From Psychrobacter luti (lineage in GTDB: Bacteria > Pseudomonadota > Gammaproteobacteria > Pseudomonadales > Moraxellaceae): 64,000 nt of DNA. Position 1 is the stretch's first letter, and each line of letters opens with the position of its first letter. The position numbers were made by a program, and so were the translations under genes. Positions 42,766 through 53,442 of this stretch are shown here, piece after piece. The notes under the pieces were generated by a model. It did not search any database. It had not been told where the DNA came from and worked only from the letters and a program-made list of their open reading frames with translations. The stretch is taken from NCBI RefSeq assembly GCF_014192115.1, contig NZ_JACHXL010000002.1:496001-560000 (forward strand), in the 5' to 3' direction.

Positions 42766-45318
42766 TCAGGCAACTGCGCGGCGAGCATGTAAGATACCAT
42801 GCTGCTGCTCAAGTTTGGCCAGTAGTTTCGATAAATGTGCCAGCCCCGAAACTTCAATATGAAACTTTAAAAAGGCGATATTGTCATCATTGCTCAGCGT
42901 TTCAACTTGGCGAATATTAACATTTTCTTTATCAATGATTTGGGTTAAATCGCGCAGTAACCCGCGTCTGTCATAAGCTTCTACATGAATATCTACCGGT
43001 TGATAACGACCCGATTTTACCCTCCAAGCGGCATCAATTTCGCGTTCAGGGTCGCGCTCAATCAGGCGCAGATATTCAGGGCAGCCACGGTTATGGACGC
43101 TGACGCCGCGTGACAAAGTAATATAGCCTGCGATAGGTTCACCGTGGACGGGATGACAGCAGCCTGCTAGGTTAATCTCGATATTATCTAAACCATCGAT
43201 ATGTATTTTATAGGCATCAAGTTTCCCTGCGTCTCTAGTGTCGATGCTAGGAGTAAAGTCGTCTTCAGGTCTTTCAGGCTCTAGGTGTAACTGACGAGAA
43301 ATATGACTGGTCAACTGGTTCAAACCAATATCACCCGTCACCAAGCCAACGACAATGTCATCGGTATTATTAACATTAAAATGCTGGGTATAGTCGTTTA
43401 AATCGATACTGTTTGGATGAACCGATAAACGCTCAAGCTCTTTGCTGAGCATTTGGCGACCTATCTCAATATTCTTATCGCGGTCTTGTTTGTTAAACCA
43501 TTGACGCAGTTTTGAGCGCGCGCGATTGGTATGAATATAGCCAAGCGAGGCAACTAGCCAGTCACGGTTAGGCTCACGTGATGCTTTGGTGATAATCTCA
43601 ACTTGTTCACCCGTCTTTAGCTGATAAGTCAGCGGCACATAGCGCTGATTGACGCGCGCCGCTTGGGCACGGTTACCGACTTGCGTGTGTACATAATAAG
43701 CAAAGTCCAGTACTGTTGCGCCTTTAGGCAACTCAGTGATATCGCCATCACGACTAAAAATATAAATACGTTCGAGCTCGTCAAAATCAACCAATTGCTC
43801 TTCTTCGTCAAACTCGATTTCTTCTAACTCTTCGCCCGTTAATAATGCTGAGCGCGGCTGATTGCGCGTCTCATTATTGATAGAAAGCAGTTGTCGTAAT
43901 GAGCTGATTCTTTGGTTAAGGTAATTGTCCTTTTTATTCTTCAAGCCTTCTTTGTAGTTGACGTGAGCACACATGCCAAGCTCGGCTTCAAAATGCATCT
44001 CATGCGTACGAATCTGAACCTCAAGAGATTTGTTTTCGGCAATGACTGCCGTATGTAGCGAGCGATAACCGTTAGATTTTGGATTAGTAATATAGTCGTC
44101 AAACTGCTCAGGGATGTAGCGCCATAAGCCGTGTACCAATCCCAAAACGTGATAGCAATCCGAAGGATTGGTGACCAAAACGCGCAGCGCCCGAATGTCA
44201 TAAAGCTGATCAAAGGACAAACCTTTGAGCTTCATTTTTCGGTAAATAGAGTAGATATGCTTAACGCGCCCTGAAACCTCGCCTTCGATACCTGCTTCTG
44301 CTAAAGCTGCATTGAGCTTATCTTGCACACGCTGAATATAAGACTCACGTTCGCTACGTTTTTCTGATAATAGGCGAGCAATCTCTTTATAGCGCTCAGG
44401 TGCAAGATAGCGGAACGCTAAATCTTCAAGCTCCCATTTTAGCTGAGCGATACCGAGTCGATGTGACAATGGCGCATAAATAGTCATGACCTCACGCGCA
44501 ACACGGTGTTGGCGCTCTTCGCTAGAAAAAGTCAGTTCGCGCATGGCAAAGGTTCGCTCAGCCAATTTAATCAGCACGACTCTTACATCATTGGTGACGG
44601 AGATGAGCATACTATAAATATTGGATAGCTGATCACGTTGATTATTGACGAAATGATCTTCTAAGCGCTTATTGCTTTCGATAATCTCGGACAACTTACC
44701 CATTGCCAAGGTGTCTTTAACCAAGGTTGAGATATCAGCACCGAATTTTTTCTCAATTTCAGCTAAGCTGATAATCGATTTACGAGCGCTGCGATAGAGC
44801 ATCGCTGCGACGAGCGCATCTTCATCTTGATAAAGGTAGGTCAAAATATCGGTCATCGCAATACCCGTGACGTAAGCGCCAGAACGCTCAGATTCACTGG
44901 TATTCATGTGACTGCGGATAAATTCGCAGGCAAGGCTAAGATTGGGTACGGAATCTTGACCGATACGCTTGGCGACATTGTCAAGCCAAGTAGGGACGTC
45001 GATATTTATTTGATCTAAATCAATCGCTTCAAGCTCTTTTTCTGAAAGCGTAGATGTGTCATCAAGAAGCTGATTTTCTAAATACTCATCTTTAAGGTTC
45101 GGATCATGGCTATGATAAGCATACTGGGCAGAGCGATCAAAGGTGGTGTGCAGCTTGTGAGTAGCAAGCTGATACTTGATATCGAGTGGAATTTGGGCAT
45201 AGCTATTGGCAGACTGATGCGAGCGTTGGCTTGCGACCAGTTGTGCTGCCAATGTTGCGCTATCGGCTTGCGTGGTTTGTCCATCTACCAGCGGTAATCC
45301 TTCACGAATTTTTACCAT
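42766..45318 (-). CDS. relA: GTP pyrophosphokinase RelA
   Basis: Ribosome-associated synthetase of (p)ppGpp during amino-acid starvation. The 850 residues include an N-terminal pseudo-hydrolase region where the HD motif is lost (AMLYRSARKSIISL in place of LLHDVVEDT). The synthetase core has LSHRLGIAQLKWELEDL, RVKHIYSIYRKMK, YDIRALRVLV and NGYRSLHTAV. A TGS domain (LPKGATVLDFAYYVHTQVG) and a C-terminal ACT domain follow. The lost HD site marks RelA rather than SpoT. Order rlmD-relA is conserved with E. coli and Pseudomonas. Confidence 0.95.
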   Translation of the reverse strand: MVKIREGLPLVDGQTTQADSATLAAQLVASQRSHQSANSYAQIPLDIKYQLATHKLHTTFDRSAQYAYHSHDPNLKDEYLENQLLDDTSTLSEKELEAIDLDQINIDVPTWLDNVAKRIGQDSVPNLSLACEFIRSHMNTSESERSGAYVTGIAMTDILTYLYQDEDALVAAMLYRSARKSIISLAEIEKKFGADISTLVKDTLAMGKLSEIIESNKRLEDHFVNNQRDQLSNIYSMLISVTNDVRVVLIKLAERTFAMRELTFSSEERQHRVAREVMTIYAPLSHRLGIAQLKWELEDLAFRYLAPERYKEIARLLSEKRSERESYIQRVQDKLNAALAEAGIEGEVSGRVKHIYSIYRKMKLKGLSFDQLYDIRALRVLVTNPSDCYHVLGLVHGLWRYIPEQFDDYITNPKSNGYRSLHTAVIAENKSLEVQIRTHEMHFEAELGMCAHVNYKEGLKNKKDNYLNQRISSLRQLLSINNETRNQPRSALLTGEELEEIEFDEEEQLVDFDELERIYIFSRDGDITELPKGATVLDFAYYVHTQVGNRAQAARVNQRYVPLTYQLKTGEQVEIITKASREPNRDWLVASLGYIHTNRARSKLRQWFNKQDRDKNIEIGRQMLSKELERLSVHPNSIDLNDYTQHFNVNNTDDIVVGLVTGDIGLNQLTSHISRQLHLEPERPEDDFTPSIDTRDAGKLDAYKIHIDGLDNIEINLAGCCHPVHGEPIAGYITLSRGVSVHNRGCPEYLRLIERDPEREIDAAWRVKSGRYQPVDIHVEAYDRRGLLRDLTQIIDKENVNIRQVETLSNDDNIAFLKFHIEVSGLAHLSKLLAKLEQQHGILHARRAVA

Positions 45319-45743
45319 AGCCCACTCCTCTTAGCTATTCAAAATTGATTAACGCCTAATTTGCCACGCAGACTTAAACCTTGCGATAGGCAAATAATAG
45401 CTATAAATCAATTCAGCCGCTAAAAAATCCTTTTCTAGCAGCTATAAAATGATAGAGATAAATAACATATAGAGTCATGAGTACTAAGACTCATGATATC
45501 TCGATTAAGAAGGCCTCAATATATTGGTTATTATTATCTCATTTTGCAATGACAAATCAAGCAAGGCTCTGTAATGATCATGTCGGTCTTAATAACATAA
45601 CCCATTATTAACCTTATCGCTTAATCGGTTTTTGCATAAAGCGATGCGGTTAAAAACGAGCGTTATGATTCTTAGAATGTCATACTTAAAAAAGCCATGC
45701 TCATAAAACCAAGTTCTAAAAGATTGGTTTCTTAAAACAATCG
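45319..45743. other. Intergenic region between rlmD and relA, 425 bp
   Basis: Should contain the relA promoter. A weak hairpin AAACCAA/TTGGTTT at 45707-45731 may terminate rlmD. No ORF is convincing. Confidence 0.45.
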
Positions 45744-47285
45744 CTAAGCTGAAACTTTTTCAAAGCGCGCGATTGATTCTACGTGACCAGTATGACAGAA
45801 CATATCCATCACCCCCGCATGCGTCAGACGATAACCTTGTTCTAACAAAGCTTTGGTATCGCGGGCTAGGGTAGCAGGGTTACAAGAGACATAGACAATA
45901 CGTTCGGCGTTAAACTTCGGCAGATACTGCATGATTTCCCATGCGCCTGAACGCGGCGGGTCAATCAATAGCGCATCAAAGCCTTGATTGGCCCAAGGTT
46001 TATCGGTGCAATCTTGGGTCAAATCTTGGCTATAAAATTCAGTATTATTAATGCCATTGCGACGTGCATTATCGGCAGCGCGGGCGGTCATGGCTTCACT
46101 GCCTTCAACGCCAACGACCGAGCCAGTTTCGCCAACTAAACGTGCTAGTGGTAAGCTGAAGTTGCCCAAACCGCTGAATAAATCTAGTACGCGTTCGCCT
46201 GCTTTTAGGTCTAATAAGTCGCAAGCAAGCTTGGTCATCTGGCGATTTACCGATAAATTGACTTGGGTAAAATCCGTCGGGATAAATTCAAACGTCAAAT
46301 CATACTCAGGCAATTGATAATATAAGCGCCCAAACTGCTCACTCATATCGTCATTCTCAGTCAAGGCAATACGCTGAATGCTATCGGCACCTTTTGATTG
46401 TAAATATAACTGCCAATTGCGCGCTGCAAAAAACGTTTTTAGCTTCTCGACATCAGCATCTGATAATGGCGCTAAATTACGCACAATAAGGGCAACCGGC
46501 TGATCGCCATCGGGTAGCTCTGGCATCGCTTCGCCCATGGCTAGTTCAAGCTGGGCAATCTTGTCACGGCTCTCTAAGGTGCTGATAAGTGCTTTTAAGT
46601 TTTCAATCTCAAAACCAATACGCGGATCTAAGATATGACACTCATTTAATTCAGCTAAAAAGTTACTCGAGCGCTCACGAAAACCAACCAAGGCAGTTTC
46701 TTTTTTGGCGACATAACGGACGCCTAGTCGTGCTTTGGTACGGTAACCTAAGCGATCGCCGACTACCGGGGCAAGCCAGTGATCAGGTTCGACATTGGCT
46801 TGGTGGATAAGCATTTCAGCAAGTACAGATTGCTTAAAGTTGATTTGAGCATCTGGCTGCCAATGTTGTAGGTTACAGCCCCCGCAGACGCCAAAATGTG
46901 GGCAGGGCGGTACAGCGCGCTCAGGGTTTGGGTTGGCTATAATGCTAACAGCATCACCTTCTTCAAAACTGGTACGGCTATTGGTGATTTTGACTAAGGC
47001 GCTTTCACCCGGTAGTGCAAAGCTGACAAAAATCTTTTTGCCATATTTGTCTTCGATATGACCATCAGCTTCACCAAAGCCATTACCATACACTGCAACG
47101 CCGCGACCATCATGCGATAAGCCATCAATCGTAAAAGGTAGAGGCTCGGCATCTTTTAAACGGCGACGCGTCTTTGATGAGGGTTTAGATTTTTTCTTAC
47201 TTGGTGGAATAGTAATGGTCTGAGTCTCGTTAGGCTGTTGGCTGGCATCTAGAATAGTAGAGTTCTTTGAATCGGTGGGTTGCAT
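45744..47285 (-). CDS. rlmD: 23S rRNA (uracil-1939-C5)-methyltransferase
   Basis: Makes m5U1939 in 23S rRNA. The 513 residues have a Lys-rich N-terminal tail, a TRAM domain (about 45-115) and an iron-sulfur site [15 protein letters not shown] (Cys128, 134, 137). The methyltransferase domain has [24 protein letters not shown] and the catalytic [12 protein letters not shown]. The name is supported by the following relA. Confidence 0.95.
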   Translation of the reverse strand: MQPTDSKNSTILDASQQPNETQTITIPPSKKKSKPSSKTRRRLKDAEPLPFTIDGLSHDGRGVAVYGNGFGEADGHIEDKYGKKIFVSFALPGESALVKITNSRTSFEEGDAVSIIANPNPERAVPPCPHFGVCGGCNLQHWQPDAQINFKQSVLAEMLIHQANVEPDHWLAPVVGDRLGYRTKARLGVRYVAKKETALVGFRERSSNFLAELNECHILDPRIGFEIENLKALISTLESRDKIAQLELAMGEAMPELPDGDQPVALIVRNLAPLSDADVEKLKTFFAARNWQLYLQSKGADSIQRIALTENDDMSEQFGRLYYQLPEYDLTFEFIPTDFTQVNLSVNRQMTKLACDLLDLKAGERVLDLFSGLGNFSLPLARLVGETGSVVGVEGSEAMTARAADNARRNGINNTEFYSQDLTQDCTDKPWANQGFDALLIDPPRSGAWEIMQYLPKFNAERIVYVSCNPATLARDTKALLEQGYRLTHAGVMDMFCHTGHVESIARFEKVSA

Positions 47286-47395
47286 AAACCTGCCTTAATA
47301 ATAAGTAATAAATGATAAATAACGATAAATGAGGGTGAGACGTAAGTTGTTAAGACGTCATCTTTATAAAGATGTCCGTTATATAAAAATATTTG

Positions 47396-48220
47396 CTATG
47401 GCGTAGGCGCAGATGACCAATCGGCAATAAATTCATGATGGCGTGGACTGCCATCTGCTTGGGTGTATTGTGCCAAATAATCGTGGCTTTGCTGCTGCCA
47501 GGCCTCAAAATCTGCTGACGATAATTGACCAGTCAACCGTAACCAACGCAGATATATCAGCCAAGTATTCATCACATCGGATTCGCAATATATCGATAGC
47601 GTTTGCCAATCGCCATTGCTTACCAGCTCGCCAACCATACTGCCATCGACATCGGTTTTACCGGGTAGTCCATAAAGACTGGCAACGATATCCATGGCTT
47701 CACGGCGGCTGGCACCGTATTGGCTAAATCTGTCCATCAAATCTAGATGACGAGTATGGAAACGATTGACATAATTATCAAAACGCATGTTTTTAATACG
47801 TTCGCCTTCTTCAAACAACCACGGCGCTGACAAGTCATACTGCATCGCACGATAAATAAGCACGGGGATATCAAAGCCTGAGCCGTTCCAGCTAATCAGC
47901 TGCGGCAGCTTTTCAAGATCATTGAATGCACGGAAAAATTTGCTCAGAATGTCTTTTTCGCTAAACTTATCTGCTGTCAAAGAAAATAAAGAAAATAGAC
48001 CGTCTTTAATATAAAGGGCAGAGATACAGACAATACGCTGCAGGGGCAAACGCATAAAATCATGTCCTGCTTCTTGGATACGCAGCGCCGTCAATGCGCT
48101 TAAGGCATCGGCATCGTTTAGCTCGGCCAACTGCGGATAAATACGGCGGGCAGCCTCAATATCGGCAACCGTCTCAATATCAAAAACCAAGATAGGTTTG
48201 GACGAAAGGGCGTTTGACAT
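47396..48220 (-). CDS. PolB-type 3'-5' exonuclease
   Basis: A 274-residue stand-alone DEDD exonuclease related to the proofreading domain of family-B polymerases. The three motifs are present: ExoI LVFDIETV, ExoII SWNGSGFDIPVLIYRA and ExoIII YCESDVMNTWLIYLRW. Substrate and role are unknown. It lies between cysM and rlmD on the same strand, in the same neighbourhood as in Pseudomonas. Confidence 0.9.
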   Translation of the reverse strand: MSNALSSKPILVFDIETVADIEAARRIYPQLAELNDADALSALTALRIQEAGHDFMRLPLQRIVCISALYIKDGLFSLFSLTADKFSEKDILSKFFRAFNDLEKLPQLISWNGSGFDIPVLIYRAMQYDLSAPWLFEEGERIKNMRFDNYVNRFHTRHLDLMDRFSQYGASRREAMDIVASLYGLPGKTDVDGSMVGELVSNGDWQTLSIYCESDVMNTWLIYLRWLRLTGQLSSADFEAWQQQSHDYLAQYTQADGSPRHHEFIADWSSAPTP

Positions 48221-48356
48221 AAATAATCCTACCTAACTATTAGCTTTGGTTGATGATTGATAAAGTTATAATTGCTGAGCTTATGATTTATTAGCTTATG
48301 CTGCTGCATTGTGCGTATTTTCTATTTCTTACTTTCTACTGTTTACTTTGCACGAT

Positions 48357-49328
48357 CTAGGCTATCTTCACGTTACTGTCGTCAGTATCGTCATCGATAA
48401 CATTATATAAGCCGGTTGATAAATAACGATCGCCGCGATCACAAACGATAAAGGCAATGACCGCATCTGGATTTGCTTTTGCGACTTCGACGGCTGCCCA
48501 AGCGGCAGCGCCTGAAGATACGCCAGCAAAAATGCCTTCGGTTTTGGCCAATTTGCGCATATAGACTTCGGCGACATGCTGATCGACATCCATGATGTCA
48601 TTAATCAAGTCGGCTTCAAAAATACCCGGCATATAAGCAGCCGGCCAACGGCGAATACCGGCGATAGAAGCTTCTTCATCAGGCTGCAGACCGATGATTT
48701 TAACATCAGGATTTTGCTCTTTAAGATATTGAGCCACCCCAGTGATGGTGCCGGTGGTGCCCATAGAGCTGATAAAATGAGTGATTTTACCGTCAGTTTG
48801 CGCCCATAGCTCAGGACCGGTGGTCAGATAATGTGCTTGTTTATTATCAGGATTATTAAATTGGTCTAAGACGATACCCTTACCATCCGCTTGCATCTGC
48901 AACGCCATATCGCGTGCTGCTTCCATGCCTTCGTCGACTTCAATTAACGTCGCGCCGTAAGCGGTCATGGCGTCTTTACGCTCTTGGGTCGAATTGGTTG
49001 GCATTAATAAGGTCATTGGATAACCGCGCATCGCCGCAACCATCGCTAAAGCTATACCCGTATTGCCGCTGGTCGCTTCAATCAACATATCGCCCGGTTT
49101 AATATCACCGCGTAACTCAGCTTGATAAATCATATTAAACGCTGGACGGTCTTTTACTGAACCGGCAGGGTTATTACCTTCAAGCTTTGCAAGTACCACG
49201 GCCCCATTAGTAATCTGCTCTTGCTCAGGCAGACGTTGCAACTTAACCAATGGCGTCTGACCCACGCAATCGGCAAGGTCTGTGATTTGCGTAATAAAAT
49301 TGGCGTTTGACTGGGCCGTAGCGGACAT
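48357..49328 (-). CDS. cysM: Cysteine synthase B
   Basis: PLP enzyme making cysteine from O-acetylserine and sulfide or thiosulfate. The 323 residues contain NNPAGSVKDRPAFNMI (PLP lysine), EATSGNTGIALAM (phosphate binding) and MGTTGTITGVAQYLKEQNP. The CysM-like RRWPAAYMPGIF segment and place in the cysM-rlmD-relA neighbourhood support CysM over CysK. Confidence 0.93.
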   Translation of the reverse strand: MSATAQSNANFITQITDLADCVGQTPLVKLQRLPEQEQITNGAVVLAKLEGNNPAGSVKDRPAFNMIYQAELRGDIKPGDMLIEATSGNTGIALAMVAAMRGYPMTLLMPTNSTQERKDAMTAYGATLIEVDEGMEAARDMALQMQADGKGIVLDQFNNPDNKQAHYLTTGPELWAQTDGKITHFISSMGTTGTITGVAQYLKEQNPDVKIIGLQPDEEASIAGIRRWPAAYMPGIFEADLINDIMDVDQHVAEVYMRKLAKTEGIFAGVSSGAAAWAAVEVAKANPDAVIAFIVCDRGDRYLSTGLYNVIDDDTDDSNVKIA

Positions 49329-49781
49329 AAGGTATCCTTATTAATTATTAATAGGCGCTGTTTAAATGATAGGTACTAAGACATTAACAAGCCAGTACTT
49401 CATGACTATCAGGTATTGAGGGTGACGCAATAAAAAGTTGCGTCATTATATCATTTTGTTTTCAGCTGCGCTTAATGCATAAGTTTTTATTGAGGATAGC
49501 TTGTTTATTCATAATTCCATTTATTTATATTAACGTATGAAAATGAGGTATCAATATTAGACGCAGCCTTTCGAGCAATAACGCTTGCTTAATGAGCGTT
49601 CGTTAATGAAGATGAGTCAATGAATGGCTAACCGTCTTTGATAGAATCCTGCTAAGATAATCTCAAGCTATCATTGATGGCTTGCTGTTAGTGCTTAACC
49701 AATTATTAACACATAAGCGCATCGTACAATATCTATCACCAATAATATCTGTACCCAATATCAGTGGAGAGTAAACCCAGC
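49329..49781. promoter_or_regulatory. Divergent promoter region of cysM and the GacS/BarA-type kinase, 453 bp
   Basis: No ORF or RNA gene is evident. Short imperfect repeats with GAGCG/CGCTC (49570-49605) are present. Promoters for both flanking genes must lie here. Confidence 0.45.
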
Positions 49782-52700
49782 ATGGCTTACAAAAAACGTT
49801 TTGATACCAGTAGTGCTTATGGCCAGCTGATTATATTGGTATTTTTGCCGATTTGTTTATTGGCAGCGGTAGGTGGTATTTTGGTGTTTTATGAAACCAT
49901 GCGCGCCAGTAATTCTGAACAAGAAGTATTGGCAGAGGCAGTGCTGATACGTTATACGCCTGCGATTGCGGAGCTTGTTCCTGAACTATTAGAGCAAGAA
50001 AAGCAGCAGGCAGAAATGGGTGATAGTAAAGGTAAGGCCGACAATAAATCGCAAGCAGCGACAGCGACGCTAGAAGGTATTCAAGATAGGCTAGGACGCA
50101 TGCAATCGGAGCAGCATGTCCAGCGTATTGCGATTATTAATCAAAACAATGAAGTACTCGCCAGTGTCGGCTATGGTATCGATGAGGCATGGCCACTGAT
50201 AGATTCATCAGAGCTTTTTTTATCGCAAAAGCCAACGCCTATTGGTACAGCTTACGGTAGTACCTTGGGTGAGTTTGACGGGCAGCAAGTGTGGCTAATG
50301 GTCGATATGGATAACGAGCCGCTTTATATTGCCCGTTATCGTATCGCCATGGCGCTGGCGATTACCGGCTTATTTACCATTTTGATTTTATTGTTAAGCT
50401 TAAATATTTATTCAAAACGTTGGATTGCGCCGATTTACGAGCTGCGTTTGCAATTACAACGTACCCACGTGGACAACCTTTATCAGCCTATTCCGGTTGA
50501 ATCGAATGGTGAGCTGAATTTATTACAGCAAGATTTGGTCAAGACCTTACGCCGTTTACATGCCAGCTTCCAAGATTTGAAAGATCATGCCGAGCAAACT
50601 GAGGATGATTTGCGCTTAGCATTTGACGAGATGGAGATGCAAAACATCTCTATCCGTAATGCCCGTGATGCTGCAATTTCAACCAGCCAAGCCAAGTCAG
50701 CGTTTTTGGCCAATATTAGCCATGAATTACGCACACCATTAAACAGTATCGATGGTTTTATTAATTTGCTTGCGCGTCACGGTGAGCTTAATCCTGAACA
50801 AGATTTGTACGTGCAAACCATTCGCAAATCGTCGGCGCATTTATTGGCACTCGTGAATGATGTATTGGATTTTTCCAAGATTGAAGCGGGTAAACTGGTG
50901 CTTGATCGTCACGAGTTTGACCTTTATGACACCATTTATGATGTGGTCGATATGCTATCACCAGTCTCTGCAGAAAAAGGTCTGCGCATGGCGGTGCTGT
51001 TTTATAACGACGTGCCGATGCGTATCAACGGCGATGCCCTGCGTCTTAAACAAGTACTGACCAATATTGTTGGTAATGCGATTAAATTCACGGACAGCGG
51101 TGATGTGGTCGTCCGCGTTAGCTTAGACGATCATCGCGACAATTACTTGATGATTAGTGTGCAAGATAGCGGTAAAGGGATTTCATTATCTGACCAAAAA
51201 ATGCTCTTTCAAAGCTTTAGTCAAGGTGATCCGTCGATCACGCGTCAATATGGTGGTACCGGTTTGGGTCTGGTCATCTCTAAGCAATTAACACGGCTGA
51301 TGGGCGGCGATATTGGCTTTTATGACAATGTACAAGAAAATATCTCTAACCAAGGAGCAACATTTTGGTTTCGAATGCCAGCCCATGTCGATGTTTTAGA
51401 GGCGGCGACTGGGCAAACTATTGAGTTGCCAGTGCTCGCGCCGCTTGCCAGCGATACGGACGAATTTAATGTGCTGGTTTGGATCAATCATACCGCGTCT
51501 ATACAGGTCCTTAAGGCCAGTTTGCAACATTTACCGATTACCCTAACCCAAGCCAACTCTTTACCGGGCGTACTTGAGTCGCTCAAAGAGCGCGGCAACT
51601 ATTGGGATTGGGTCATCGTTGATGATGATACGCAAGACGATATGATGGCACTACTCAAACAGATTCGCCTGCATTATCAGGGTAAGCTGGCGGTGTTTGG
51701 CTATCAAGTTGCCGCTGACCAAGCGCTGCTCAATCGTTATCATGCCAATATTTTGTATGAGCCATTAGATAAAAGGCAGCTCTATGCGATGCTTGATACG
51801 CAAAAACGCAGCGCTCCGAGTGGCGTTCAAGAGCCACGCTGGAAGGGCGTTACTGTCTTAGCCGTCGACGATCATCTGCCAAACTTACTGGTGCTTGATG
51901 CGCTACTAAGTGAGCTTGGTATCCATGTGATTACTGCCAGTAGTGGTTTTGATGCGATAGAAATTATTAGTAAACAGCAAACCAAGCATATCAAAAACGC
52001 TAAAACTGAAAAACAAAGTTTGTCGAAAAAGACCCAGATATCTAAAGCCGAGGCCCGCGACGATGTCAATAAATCGGCGGTTGGCTCATTACATCTTGAC
52101 GATGCTACGACAGATGATAAAGGCAATGCGGTGCACAAAAGCAGTATTGATTTGATATTTATGGATATTCAAATGCCGCGTATGTCAGGGCATGAAGCAG
52201 CGCGCCAAATCCGTAATATCGAAACACCTGATCATCATATTCCCATTATCGCCTTGACCGCTCATGGCTTAGCTGATGAGCGAGAAAAGCTGATTGCTAG
52301 CGGCATGAATGATTATGTCGGTAAGCCTATTAGCCAGCCACAATTACTACAAGTGCTGCAAAAATGGCTTGGTCGTACCACTTCAGTACCGCCAGTAACC
52401 GCTCTTACTAATGATGATTTACACGCTAAAAATTTGCCTAGCACTGACTTACAAAGCCCTAATTTAAACAATACATTAACGCAGGACGCTTTAACGGCAT
52501 ATACAGGTCTGACAGCACCGAATTATCCGATCATTAGAGGAGATAATAATCATAACGATGCTAATTCTAATAGTGATACTGAAGCGGTAAGTCCGGCAAA
52601 AATCACCCGACCTTTATCGCTGAAGAAAATTCGCGATGATTACTTGCGTGATAGTCAGCCGCGTGAGGATTATAGACGCGAGACACCGCGCGAAACCCAA

Positions 52701-53261
52701 CCGCGCTATGAGAATTTGCGTTATCAAGAGCAGGGTCAAACACCATTGGTTTCTCCACCTTATAAAATGACACAGAATGCTAAAGATGAGCAAAAGATAA
52801 ATACAATACTAAGTCAAAATAATACAGATTTGGGTATAAATACCCTTGATACCTCAGAGATTTTAAATTGGCAAGATGCCTTAACGCGTTCAGCCAATAA
52901 ACCTGATTTGGCTGCCAAGCTGATTATTATGATGCTCGATACCATTAATGATGAAAAGCAAGCTTTGATGCAGGCATGGGAGAGTCGCGACCGCAGTACG
53001 CTTGCGCAAATTGCCCATCGTATATTAGGTGGCAGTCGTTATACAGGCGTGCCGCAATTACGTCAGGCCAGCCAAGATTTAGAGGATAAATGCTTATTAA
53101 ATATCCAACATACCACGCCCGCCCAATTTGCGATGCTCGAGCCTTATTATGATGCGCTATTGACCGCGTTAAATAACTTACAAACACTGGATTTATCGGC
53201 TTATCCGCAGCTTAATTATCACCGTCTAAGTGAAAATGATATGACGTGGAAAATGATTTAG
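49782..53261 (+). CDS. gacS: GacS/BarA-type hybrid sensor histidine kinase
   Basis: Tripartite membrane kinase that controls the Gac/Csr regulon in relatives. The 1159 residues: TM1 at 15-37; periplasmic sensor 38-186; TM2 at 187-210; HAMP; HisKA with phospho-accepting His314 (FLANISHELRTPLN); HATPase (GNAIKF, QDSGKGI, GGTGLGL) to about 530; a degenerate pseudo-receiver 562-670; a receiver with Asp795 (LIFMDIQMPRMSG); and an Hpt with His1079 (AHRILGGSRYTGVPQL). A 50-residue hydrophilic insert (about 733-785) interrupts the receiver before its Asp strand. The ATG at 49782 is preferred over GTG at 49764. The place beside cysM-rlmD-relA matches gacS in Pseudomonas. Confidence 0.93.
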   Translation: MAYKKRFDTSSAYGQLIILVFLPICLLAAVGGILVFYETMRASNSEQEVLAEAVLIRYTPAIAELVPELLEQEKQQAEMGDSKGKADNKSQAATATLEGIQDRLGRMQSEQHVQRIAIINQNNEVLASVGYGIDEAWPLIDSSELFLSQKPTPIGTAYGSTLGEFDGQQVWLMVDMDNEPLYIARYRIAMALAITGLFTILILLLSLNIYSKRWIAPIYELRLQLQRTHVDNLYQPIPVESNGELNLLQQDLVKTLRRLHASFQDLKDHAEQTEDDLRLAFDEMEMQNISIRNARDAAISTSQAKSAFLANISHELRTPLNSIDGFINLLARHGELNPEQDLYVQTIRKSSAHLLALVNDVLDFSKIEAGKLVLDRHEFDLYDTIYDVVDMLSPVSAEKGLRMAVLFYNDVPMRINGDALRLKQVLTNIVGNAIKFTDSGDVVVRVSLDDHRDNYLMISVQDSGKGISLSDQKMLFQSFSQGDPSITRQYGGTGLGLVISKQLTRLMGGDIGFYDNVQENISNQGATFWFRMPAHVDVLEAATGQTIELPVLAPLASDTDEFNVLVWINHTASIQVLKASLQHLPITLTQANSLPGVLESLKERGNYWDWVIVDDDTQDDMMALLKQIRLHYQGKLAVFGYQVAADQALLNRYHANILYEPLDKRQLYAMLDTQKRSAPSGVQEPRWKGVTVLAVDDHLPNLLVLDALLSELGIHVITASSGFDAIEIISKQQTKHIKNAKTEKQSLSKKTQISKAEARDDVNKSAVGSLHLDDATTDDKGNAVHKSSIDLIFMDIQMPRMSGHEAARQIRNIETPDHHIPIIALTAHGLADEREKLIASGMNDYVGKPISQPQLLQVLQKWLGRTTSVPPVTALTNDDLHAKNLPSTDLQSPNLNNTLTQDALTAYTGLTAPNYPIIRGDNNHNDANSNSDTEAVSPAKITRPLSLKKIRDDYLRDSQPREDYRRETPRETQPRYENLRYQEQGQTPLVSPPYKMTQNAKDEQKINTILSQNNTDLGINTLDTSEILNWQDALTRSANKPDLAAKLIIMMLDTINDEKQALMQAWESRDRSTLAQIAHRILGGSRYTGVPQLRQASQDLEDKCLLNIQHTTPAQFAMLEPYYDALLTALNNLQTLDLSAYPQLNYHRLSENDMTWKMI

Positions 53262-53442
53262 GACAGCTGGTTTTATAGTGCTAAGGCAAAAATGAGCTAG
53301 GGGTGAGACAGAAATTAGATGATCTTGATGATAAACGATACCCTAGCAGTCAGTTATTGATAAGGAAGGGTTAGTACAAGGCTGTTAATATTAATCCGAG
53401 TACCAACCATTACATTTGTTTTATTTATTATTAAGGATGATT

